DNA of 15,919 nucleotides from Marinospirillum sp. (GTDB lineage Bacteria; Pseudomonadota; Gammaproteobacteria; Pseudomonadales; Halomonadaceae): the NCBI GenBank assembly GCA_007116865.1, contig SKHR01000132.1:1-15919 (forward strand), given 5' to 3'. The notes beneath the pieces are model-generated. The model was given only the letters and a program-made list of their open reading frames with translations. It had not been told where the DNA came from and ran no database searches. The stretch's first letter is position 1. Every line of letters starts with the position of its first letter. Below, piece by piece: positions 1 to 6,773 of this stretch. A program made the position numbers and the translations under genes.

Positions 1-5
1 ATCTA

Positions 6-24
6 AGGACATATAATATGTCCT
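6..24. repeat. Perfect 19-base palindrome
   Basis: Two 9-base arms (AGGACATAT and ATATGTCCT) flank a single central A, with no mismatch. The centre contains TATAAT on the plus strand (12-17), identical to a sigma70 -10 hexamer. The matching -35 would fall partly outside the window. With a one-base centre it is a poor RNA hairpin and has no T-run, so it does not look like a terminator for the znu operon that ends at 227. A dimeric repressor site for a gene left of the window, or the end of a small mobile element, would both fit. Neither can be decided here. The rest of 1-226 shows no gene with a plausible start or ribosome binding site. Confidence 0.5.
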
Positions 25-226
25 GACAGAGTCATTCTCATAACCGTCGAGGGGCTGTCCAACGCTTTGGCCTGATGCCGCCACTCCCCTTGCCTGAAAC
101 CACCCTGCTTGAAGCCAGCCACTACTTTTGGCACTTCGCAGAAAAGAACGACTGGACGCACACTGGAAACTTCGGTAGAAGGCTGGAGGAAGCGAGTAAT
201 CAAAGCAACGACTGATCGCCAAATGA

Positions 227-1078
227 TTAGCTATCACCTGACTGGCTCGGTTTCTGCTGTGATCTGGCGCTGATCATCGATCTTAAAATCAAAGAAAACA
301 TGTAAACCCCAGCGGCAATAAGAACGATCACTGCTCCGCTTGGGAGATCCATTTCATACGATACGACCAGTCCCGCGAAGATCGTGGCAGACGCAATCAG
401 TGTTGACAGAATCAATAGCCGACCAAGCGTCATCACAAATATCATCCCGGTTGCGGCTGGCAGTGTGAGCAATGCCATGACCAAAATCAAACCGACGGAA
501 TGCACCAGAATCACGGTTGCCAAGGCAATCATGACCAACAGGCCCAGATATAATGACCTTGTCCTAATACCGCGAAGACGAGCAAACTCTTCGTCTGCCA
601 AGGTTGCCATTAAAGGCCGATAAACCAGCGCCAGAAGCGTTAACATTAACAGATTGAGCAGCACCATCATTACCACCTGATCCCGGCCCACCAAGAGCAG
701 GTTACCTAGCAGGTAGCTCATCAAGTGCGTGCTGTAGCCTGGCGTTTTAGCAATCGCCAAAATACCAATTGCCATGCCCACAGCCCAAACCGCTCCGATC
801 AGCATGTCCTCACGTTGTTGGTAGTGCATTTGTACCCAGCCGATCAAAAGGGCGGCTAAAATGGCTGCAACAAAGGCTCCAGCCAAGGGTGGGTACTCCA
901 AATAATGAGCGACTCCCATGCCTCCCAGTACAGCATGAGCAATGCCCCCAGCCATAAAAGTGATCCTCTTGACCACTACAAGACTGCCCACCACACCACT
1001 GCTGATTGCCGCAACCAAACCAGCTAAAACCACCAGCTGTAAAAATTCGAAGTGCAAGAGTGCTTGAAAAAAATTCAT
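227..1078 (-). CDS. znuB: Zinc/manganese ABC transporter permease, ZnuB-like
   Basis: Inner-membrane permease of an ABC-3 family metal importer, expected to dimerise and carry the metal delivered by the periplasmic binding protein. The 283-residue product is almost entirely hydrophobic, with about eight or nine predicted membrane segments. It has the family's N-terminal pattern (SSGVVGSLVVVKRITFMAGG at about 26-45, then a conserved histidine in GIAHAVLGG) and a late glycine- and leucine-rich segment (VHSVGLILVMALLTLPAA). The tail after about residue 265 is polar. The start ATG overlaps the znuC stop as ATGA (1075-1078), and GAGGG lies just upstream, so translation is probably coupled. It is the last gene of the znuA-znuC-znuB operon. 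Membership of the family is clear. Zinc rather than manganese or iron is inferred from the Zur-like operator upstream of znuA. Confidence 0.93.
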   Translation of the reverse strand: MNFFQALLHFEFLQLVVLAGLVAAISSGVVGSLVVVKRITFMAGGIAHAVLGGMGVAHYLEYPPLAGAFVAAILAALLIGWVQMHYQQREDMLIGAVWAVGMAIGILAIAKTPGYSTHLMSYLLGNLLLVGRDQVVMMVLLNLLMLTLLALVYRPLMATLADEEFARLRGIRTRSLYLGLLVMIALATVILVHSVGLILVMALLTLPAATGMIFVMTLGRLLILSTLIASATIFAGLVVSYEMDLPSGAVIVLIAAGVYMFSLILRSMISARSQQKPSQSGDS

Positions 1079-1815
1079 TCAGCCCTCTGATCTGCATTTA
1101 GGTTCTGTATCGAATAAGGATAAGAGGCTTGCAGCGCACTCGCATCCAGATGATCAACCGGGTGCCAATGCAGGCTTCGATTCACGCAAGCTGCTTTATT
1201 GACATAGCGGCTCACAACACCGAGGTCATGCGATACCACAAGCATCGTCATTTGCCGATTCAACTCAGCCAGCAAATCAAAAATTTGCAGCTCAGAGGGG
1301 TTGTCAACATGTGCAGTGGGCTCGTCTAAAAGCAAGATATCCGGCTGGCTGGCAAGAGCTCTGGCAACAAGAACCCGCTGTTTTTGTCCACCCGACAACT
1401 GACTGACTGGGTGTTTTGATAAACCCTGCGTATCGGTCGCTTCCAGTGCCTGGCTGATCACATGCTTATCTTCTGGCGTTAGCCAGTAATTATGTGGCCC
1501 TTTGTTCAAACGCCCTTGAGCCACTAACTGGTGAACTGTGATCGGAAAGTCATGAACATGACTGGAAAACTGCGGCACATACCCTAAACGCGCCCTGGCT
1601 CTCTGAGGGCACAGACCCAACACTTCAACACTGCCCTGCTGGGGCTTAAGCAGCCCCAGCATTAACTTGAGCAGGGTTGTTTTTCCGCCCCCATTCGGCC
1701 CAATCAGTGCCACAAAATCACCCTGCATCACTGACATACTCACCGACTCAAGGATGACCGGACCCTGCGGATAGCTAAAGCGTAAATTCCGAATTTGGAT
1801 GCAGGCGTCTGACAT
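1075..1815 (-). CDS. znuC: Zinc/manganese ABC transporter ATP-binding protein, ZnuC-like
   Basis: Cytoplasmic ATPase that powers the ZnuB-like permease. In 246-residue numbering the ABC motifs are complete: Walker A GPNGGGKTT at about 39-47, the Q-loop in YVPQF at about 79-83, the signature LSGGQKQR at about 140-147, Walker B ILLLDEP at about 160-166, and the H-loop histidine in VVSHD at about 196. Length and order match ZnuC/ZurA-type ATPases. I chose the ATG at 1815 over an in-frame TTG one codon upstream because it shares a base with the znuA stop (TGATG). A GGAG-type ribosome binding site sits about eight bases before it. The gene lies between znuA and znuB with overlaps on both sides, so the three proteins should be made in step. 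No motif is missing. The metal is assigned from context. Confidence 0.95.
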   Translation of the reverse strand: MSDACIQIRNLRFSYPQGPVILESVSMSVMQGDFVALIGPNGGGKTTLLKLMLGLLKPQQGSVEVLGLCPQRARARLGYVPQFSSHVHDFPITVHQLVAQGRLNKGPHNYWLTPEDKHVISQALEATDTQGLSKHPVSQLSGGQKQRVLVARALASQPDILLLDEPTAHVDNPSELQIFDLLAELNRQMTMLVVSHDLGVVSRYVNKAACVNRSLHWHPVDHLDASALQASYPYSIQNLNADQRAE

Positions 1816-2699
1816 CAAAGCTTCTCCGCCAGAACCTCTGAAATCGCATACATATTTTCTATAAAGTCTTCTGCCAAGGGGTCCAAGTAGAGTATTTCCG
1901 CATTCAACGCATTGGCTACTGAGCGAGCAACCTCTTGACTGAATTGGCGTTGAACGAATACTACTCGCACTCCTTCAGACTGCCCTAAAGCAACCAACTC
2001 AGTTAACTGACGTGGCGAAGGCTCTTTGCCATCGCGCTCAATGGGTATTTGGCGTAGGTTAAATTCACGTGCCAAATAACCCCAAGCAGGATGAAAAACC
2101 ATGAAGCTTCGGCCAGCAACATCACTCAGGGTTTGATGCATATCGGCTTGCAACTGGGCCAAGCGCTGCTGGTAAGCCTGATAGTTCTGATCAATTGCCT
2201 CGGCATGCTCAGGCAGTGCTTCGATCAGTGCATTACGCATGTTGGTGACCTGCTGACCAACCAGCGCTGGACTGACCCACACATGACGATCTCTACGCTC
2301 AGGAGGTGGCAATCGTTCTTCAGGAATCGCTGCCAAGTGGGTGGCCATTGGCTGGCGCTCAATACCCGCAACTGCATCAACAAACCACACGCCAGGGCTG
2401 GATTCCTGCATTCTTGGCAACCAGGTTTCTTCAAAAGGCACGCCAACACTAAAGTAAATCAGTGCCTGATTTAAACGTGCCATTTTTTGCGTGGTCGGCT
2501 CATAGATCGCTGGGCTTTGACCTGCTGGCACCATGACCTCAACGTCAATCCAGTCACCAGCCAGCGCTTCTACCCAGCCTTTTTGCGGTGAAATGCTCAC
2601 AAAAACAGTTGGTTGCTCTCCATTATCACGCGCAAAAAGCAATCCAGAAAAAAGCACGACTGCGAACAAAAGCCCCAAATGCAACAAATTCTTATTCAC
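1815..2699 (-). CDS. znuA: Periplasmic zinc/metal-binding protein of ABC importer, ZnuA/TroA-like
   Basis: Substrate-binding protein of the cluster A-I metal family, 294 residues. Residues 1-23 form a signal peptide (charged start, hydrophobic core, LLFA before RDNG). Expected metal ligands visible are His139 (RHVWVSP), His203 (VFHPAWGY) and Asp273 (YLDPLAEDF). The first usual ligand, the histidine of a GxxPHxYEP motif, is replaced by Ala64 in GQSPAIYEP; the codon is gcg. There is no long histidine-rich loop of the kind seen in E. coli ZnuA. The start is GTG, supported by AGAGGT six to ten bases upstream and by the position of the signal peptide. It is the first gene of the operon, and its stop overlaps the znuC start by one base. 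A Zur-like palindrome lies 16 bases upstream of the start codon, so repression by zinc-loaded Zur is expected. Zinc is the best guess; manganese or iron remain possible. Confidence 0.92.
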   Translation of the reverse strand: MNKNLLHLGLLFAVVLFSGLLFARDNGEQPTVFVSISPQKGWVEALAGDWIDVEVMVPAGQSPAIYEPTTQKMARLNQALIYFSVGVPFEETWLPRMQESSPGVWFVDAVAGIERQPMATHLAAIPEERLPPPERRDRHVWVSPALVGQQVTNMRNALIEALPEHAEAIDQNYQAYQQRLAQLQADMHQTLSDVAGRSFMVFHPAWGYLAREFNLRQIPIERDGKEPSPRQLTELVALGQSEGVRVVFVQRQFSQEVARSVANALNAEILYLDPLAEDFIENMYAISEVLAEKL

Positions 2700-2701
2700 G
2701 A

Positions 2702-2730
2702 TTGACCTCTATATTGTTACGTTATAACAT
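2702..2730 (+). promoter_or_regulatory. Candidate sigma70 promoter of the TonB receptor gene
   Basis: The -35 is TTGACC (2702-2707) and the -10 is TAACAT (2725-2730), with a 17-base spacer. The -35 is strong and the -10 is weak; TATAAC (2723-2728) with a 15-base spacer is an alternative. Either choice places the core promoter over the Zur-like palindrome. It predicts a leader of roughly 30 bases before the ATG at 2771. Confidence 0.45.
2715..2729. promoter_or_regulatory. Zur-box-like operator between znuA and the TonB receptor
   Basis: TGTTACGTTATAACA has inverted half-sites TGTTA and TAACA separated by five bases. It differs at only two defined positions from the gammaproteobacterial Zur consensus as I recall it (TGTTATAnTATAACA). 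It sits in the 71-base gap between two divergent genes that both look like metal-uptake genes, and it overlaps the best candidate promoter for the receptor. A single repressor dimer or pair of dimers could therefore control both directions. A Fur box is less likely, because the GATAAT hexamer pattern is absent. Confidence 0.7.
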
Positions 2731-2770
2731 CCCTAAAACATTAACACCTTCTAATTTTCTGGACAATCTT

Positions 2771-4879
2771 ATGCGCGATCACCGATTTTCTGTGCTCTTT
2801 TCCAAGGCGCTGCTCAGCGCTGCAGTTTTCGCAGCCACCTTGTCTCAAACTTCATCGGTGGTTGCTGACGAAAATCGCCTGGATACTCTGGTTGTGAATG
2901 CAGCAACTCGAACACTGCGACCAGCAGAAACATCGCCTTTCGCAACCGCACTGATCACGGAAGCAGAAATTCGCGCGATCGGTGCTGTGACCTTAAGAGA
3001 CATCCTGATCCACAGCCCGAGTGTTTTTGCCAACCCAGGACTAGGTGACATTTCAATTCGAGGCGCAGGAGGCAATGGAACACTACTCCTGGTTGATGGG
3101 CGCAGGCTCGGTGGAGAGTCTGGAATGGGTTTTGAGATGAACCGCATTCCGGCATCATCAATTGAACGCATTGAAATCGTTAAAGGCCCCATGGGAGTAC
3201 TTTATGGGTCAGATGCCATCGGCGGAGTGATCAACATTATCACCAAAAAACCGCAGGAAGGTTTTGAAGGCATGCTGGGAACCAGTGCCGGTGTCAGTAC
3301 TTCCGGCGATGCCGAACGCTATCAACTGGAAGGCGATCTGCGCGGGCGCGAAGGTCGACTGGGTTACAGCGGCTGGTTCAGCTTGGTCAAGCAGGAAGAA
3401 TATGCAGAGGGAGAGACCGCTAACCTGCTAGTTCCCCAAGGTCCTGGCAACCTGCTGCCGCCTTCTGGTCACAGCAACCCGAATGTCAGAAACTTGGAAG
3501 ACCGTTATGAAGTAGAGGTCAGCTACCGCGAACCCACAGAACTGCTTAACCTGGGCGGCACGCTGGAATATCAAGCTTCGCCGGACTTGATGCTGGCTCT
3601 GGATGCCAGCTATCTTTTGGAAAAGCGGGATGGGCGTTTTATCGCCAACATGCATCCGTCCAACTATAACAATCCACAAGGCAGTCCTTTTCCTGTCCGC
3701 AACGTGCCTGTTGAAAACAGCTGGGAGAATGATCGCCTGGATCTGGCCATCAGAGCCGAATGGCAACCCAGAGACAACCTTGTCATCAACTGGCGTTCTT
3801 ACCGCTCTTACTACGAAAAAGAAGAAGACATCACCAGCCTGATCTGGCAGGACATGGGCTATGCCTCCCAGGTAGACTCTGCCAGCGTTTCTGGAACCGG
3901 CAAGGTCACAGTGATCAACCATGAACTCCTCACTATTTTTACGCCTTCATCCGACCACCGCTACCTAGTCGGCGCCGAATACCGTAGCGAAGAACGTTCC
4001 GCCCCTTTTTTCAATCCTGAAAATCGTCAAGAAAGCGTCGAACATGACTTTACCGCCCTCTTTACGCAACACGAGTGGGAAACAACAGATCAGTGGACCC
4101 TAATTTATGGCCTGCGTTATGACCAGGCGTCCGATGCAAAAAATGCCGCCAGTGGCACTCTGGCCAGTAACTACCGGCTAAACGATGTCTGGCGTCTTCG
4201 CGGCAGCTACGCACGCGGTTACCAGACACCCAGTTTGCCGCAAACCTTTTTAAACCGTGAGACCCCTCAAGGGCGACTGATAGGCTCTGCCGTTGTAGAT
4301 GCCGATCTCGGCAAAACCGCCTTTGATCTCAAACCCGAAACCAGCGACAACTTTGAGCTTGGGCTCAGCGGGCGCTGGAGTGACCTGCGTTTAGAGCTGG
4401 CGATCTTTCATAACCACATTGACGACCGAATAGACCGTATCAACGCAGGGGGCTATACCACCTTTCGCAATGCCAGCGAGGCCACCATTACCGGCCTGGA
4501 AGCTGAAGCGGCCTGGCGCATACAGCCCGACCTTAAGTTTCATGCTGCCTTCACCTACCTTGACAGCGAAAACAAGGATACGGGCAGGTCCCTGACTTAT
4601 ACCCCAGACCTTCAAGTCAACTTTGGGCTTGAGTGGCAAGCAAGTGATGTGCTCACCCTGAGACTCGATAACCAGTACATTGCCAAGCAATACATTGATG
4701 ATCAGACTCAAGCGGATGCCTTTCATCTCACCCACCTGAGCGCCACTTACCTTCCAGTTCAACTGATGAATATGGAGTTTTACGGTGGTATTAAAAACCT
4801 GTTCGACCAAGACATAGACCCGTTACTTGGATCTGATCCAGGGCTACGCCTTCATCTTGGAGCGCGCTACTTCTTCTGA
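2771..4879 (+). CDS. TonB-dependent outer-membrane receptor, probably for zinc (ZnuD-like role)
   Basis: A 702-residue outer-membrane receptor that would import a scarce ligand using TonB energy. Residues 1-32 form a signal peptide ending VVA before DENRL. A TonB box DTLVVNA follows at 38-44. The plug (about 50-170) contains RDILIHSPSVF, SIRGAGGNG, LLLVDGRR, IERIEIVKGPMGVLYGSDA and GGVINIITKKP. The remainder reads as a beta barrel and ends in the terminal phenylalanine typical of outer-membrane proteins (ARYFF). The frame is open upstream to 2588, but that stretch lies inside znuA and upstream of the promoter; the signal peptide and a weak GGA site support 2771. The gene is divergent from znuABC across a Zur-like box, so a zinc ligand is inferred from context. 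The sequence does not itself name the substrate, and a siderophore, metallophore or cobalamin-type ligand is possible. Confidence 0.92.
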   Translation: MRDHRFSVLFSKALLSAAVFAATLSQTSSVVADENRLDTLVVNAATRTLRPAETSPFATALITEAEIRAIGAVTLRDILIHSPSVFANPGLGDISIRGAGGNGTLLLVDGRRLGGESGMGFEMNRIPASSIERIEIVKGPMGVLYGSDAIGGVINIITKKPQEGFEGMLGTSAGVSTSGDAERYQLEGDLRGREGRLGYSGWFSLVKQEEYAEGETANLLVPQGPGNLLPPSGHSNPNVRNLEDRYEVEVSYREPTELLNLGGTLEYQASPDLMLALDASYLLEKRDGRFIANMHPSNYNNPQGSPFPVRNVPVENSWENDRLDLAIRAEWQPRDNLVINWRSYRSYYEKEEDITSLIWQDMGYASQVDSASVSGTGKVTVINHELLTIFTPSSDHRYLVGAEYRSEERSAPFFNPENRQESVEHDFTALFTQHEWETTDQWTLIYGLRYDQASDAKNAASGTLASNYRLNDVWRLRGSYARGYQTPSLPQTFLNRETPQGRLIGSAVVDADLGKTAFDLKPETSDNFELGLSGRWSDLRLELAIFHNHIDDRIDRINAGGYTTFRNASEATITGLEAEAAWRIQPDLKFHAAFTYLDSENKDTGRSLTYTPDLQVNFGLEWQASDVLTLRLDNQYIAKQYIDDQTQADAFHLTHLSATYLPVQLMNMEFYGGIKNLFDQDIDPLLGSDPGLRLHLGARYFF

Positions 4880-4886
4880 GTAGCGC
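4864..4886 (+). other. Hairpin spanning the receptor stop codon
   Basis: GCGCTAC (4864-4870) pairs perfectly with GTAGCGC (4880-4886), and the TGA stop lies in the nine-base loop. The right arm is also part of a perfect ten-base palindrome, GTAGCGCTAC (4880-4889). No T-run follows, so this is not a standard intrinsic terminator. It may protect the 3' end of the receptor mRNA or help separate it from the convergent signalling operon ending at 5016. The rest of 4890-5015 shows nothing clear. Confidence 0.4.
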
Positions 4887-5015
4887 TACATACCAGAGTT
4901 ATGAACCAGCCACATGAAAATCTGCATGCTCATGACGCAACACACCACCACCTTGGCAGGCACTTTTCAGCTAAACACCTACCAATCTGGGAAGAATCAT
5001 CGCCGTAAAGCTATT

Positions 5016-6773
5016 TTATAACCTTTGCGGGGCATGCAAGTAATCCAGAAAAGCAGGGGCAGAAAGTGGAGGTGCGTAATAAAACCCTTGCAGTAGATCG
5101 CAGCCCATGCTGGCTAGCAGGGCACCCTGTCGGTCCTCTTCAACACCCTCTGCCACTATTTGAAAACCATAGTTCTTTGCCAGTTGAATAACCGTTTCAA
5201 CAAGTCTGCAGTCTTGTTCCTGATGCTCTATATCGACCACAAAAGCTCGGTCGATTTTCAATACAGAGATTGGCATTGATTTTAAATAGGCTAGGGATGA
5301 GTAACCCGTGCCAAAATCGTCAATCGCAATCGAAACGCCTACCTCAGCGAGCTGGCGCAACTGTGCTAAAGCTTCCTGCATGTTCTCCATCAGACCCGAC
5401 TCCGTCACTTCAACCTCTAGGGAAGAAAACGGCAAGGATGCCCTTTCAAGGGTTTCCAGCCACTGTTTGGCAAAGTCAGGCTGCATTAACTGCTGGGCAG
5501 CAACGTTCACTGCTAAAACAAAATCTCCTCCAACTTGGCCTTGATGCCGCCATAATGCTAATTGCTCACAAGCTTTTTCTTGAACCCACCGGCCAATATC
5601 CAAGATCTGACCTGTTTTTTCTGCAATGGGGATAAAGTCAGCTGGAGAAACTCGTCCCAACGCTGCGCTTTGCCAGCGCAAAAGCACTTCAGCACCACGG
5701 CACTGCCAATCGATCGTGCTTATTTTGGGCTGAAAAACCAAGCTGAACTCTTCCTTTTCTATCGCCTGATTCAAAGCCTCTTGCAGCGTTAGCTTTTTTT
5801 CCAGCTCATGCTGAAGTTCTGGGGTATATTCTCTCCAAGCGTTCTGGGTTTCAGGAACAGCCAGTGCTGCCAGACGAACCAAGGTGTCTGCAGCACGCCC
5901 TTGACCGCTCGCGCTGACACCAATACGCACATTCAGCCGCAGGCTGAACTGTTGATAACTCAGTGGCTGACGAGCCGCTTCAAGTAAGCCACGCATTGCA
6001 TCGATCAAATAAGCCTCCACTGACTCATGCGCTGAATCAACCCGGCGAATCAGCACCCATTCGTTACTTCCCCATACGCCTAAAAGATCACCAGCTTGCC
6101 GTAACGACCACGCACGGTCGCGCATGGCTAAAGTCAGCTGATCGGACACCTCAAGACCATGCAAACGAGCCATCTCATCAAGACCATCCAAGGCTAAAAA
6201 GCACACCAATATAGGAGCATTCATTTTTAAGCGCTCATTGAGGTGTTCAAGCAAGCCGACACGATTGGGCAGCCCGGTCAAAGGATCTTCAACGGCCATG
6301 CGTTTTAGTTCTGCGGTGCGCTCAGCCACCAGTACTTCTAACTCATCTGCCTTGATCACCTGCTGCTTTAAACGCAGGTGCTCACTTAAAATATTTTCAA
6401 GACGGCGCAGCACTTCCTGGTGATCAAAGGGTTTAGTTAAAAAGTCCCTCGCGCCCAGCTCCAAGGCACGGTAGCGTGTTGCCTGGTCCGTGTTAGCGGT
6501 CAAAACAATCACCGGAGGCAGCCCATCACCTAGCCGTTGTGCAAGCTGCTCCAGCAGGTCCAATCCATTGATGTAAGGCATGCGGATATCAAGAAAAATG
6601 AGATCAGGTCGCTTTCTTTCGACGCGTGCGATGACAGTCCGAGGGTCCGTTGTGCTTTCAATTTGTTCAAAACCCTCCTCTTCTAACAAGCTGGTCAGTA
6701 GCTCAACATTGACTGGATTATCATCGATGACCAACAGATCCGCTTGCAGGTTGTAGGCTAGATTTTTCTTCAT
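5016..6773 (-). CDS. Response regulator with degenerate GGDEF and intact EAL domain (predicted c-di-GMP phosphodiesterase)
   Basis: A 585-residue output protein expected to hydrolyse cyclic di-GMP when signalled by the upstream kinase. The receiver domain (about 11-130) has acidic pocket D17/D18, phospho-acceptor D62 (FLDIRMP), T92 and K114 (LTKPF). A short coiled linker leads to a GGDEF domain (about 155-315) that begins normally (DPLTGLPNR). Its signature is GSNEW at 235-239 and the RxxD inhibitory site is not in register, so cyclase activity is unlikely. The EAL domain (about 325-580) reads EVL at 362-364 and keeps N423, E455, D485/D486 (DDFGTGYSS), K506, E542 (AEGVE) and Q562, the full metal and catalytic set. 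The start overlaps the kinase stop as ATGA. No DNA-binding or membrane segment is visible. The degenerate GGDEF may bind GTP as a regulatory module. Confidence 0.93.
   Translation of the reverse strand: MKKNLAYNLQADLLVIDDNPVNVELLTSLLEEEGFEQIESTTDPRTVIARVERKRPDLIFLDIRMPYINGLDLLEQLAQRLGDGLPPVIVLTANTDQATRYRALELGARDFLTKPFDHQEVLRRLENILSEHLRLKQQVIKADELEVLVAERTAELKRMAVEDPLTGLPNRVGLLEHLNERLKMNAPILVCFLALDGLDEMARLHGLEVSDQLTLAMRDRAWSLRQAGDLLGVWGSNEWVLIRRVDSAHESVEAYLIDAMRGLLEAARQPLSYQQFSLRLNVRIGVSASGQGRAADTLVRLAALAVPETQNAWREYTPELQHELEKKLTLQEALNQAIEKEEFSLVFQPKISTIDWQCRGAEVLLRWQSAALGRVSPADFIPIAEKTGQILDIGRWVQEKACEQLALWRHQGQVGGDFVLAVNVAAQQLMQPDFAKQWLETLERASLPFSSLEVEVTESGLMENMQEALAQLRQLAEVGVSIAIDDFGTGYSSLAYLKSMPISVLKIDRAFVVDIEHQEQDCRLVETVIQLAKNYGFQIVAEGVEEDRQGALLASMGCDLLQGFYYAPPLSAPAFLDYLHAPQRL

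Noticed and set aside
3..203. Minus-strand reading frame of 66 codons at the left edge
   Set aside because: It needs a TTG start with no ribosome binding site, has no recognisable domain, and its last codons are simply the 19-base palindrome.
2715..2729. Fur box reading of the znuA/receptor palindrome
   Set aside because: The GATAAT-type hexamers are absent, while the TGTTA/TAACA half-sites and gene content fit Zur better.
2588..2770. Upstream extension of the TonB receptor frame
   Set aside because: It overlaps znuA on the other strand, lies upstream of or across the promoter and Zur-like box, and would bury the signal peptide.
4914..5021. Plus-strand 35-codon reading frame after the receptor
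   Set aside because: No ribosome binding site, no family resemblance, and it overlaps the 3' end of the convergent regulator gene.
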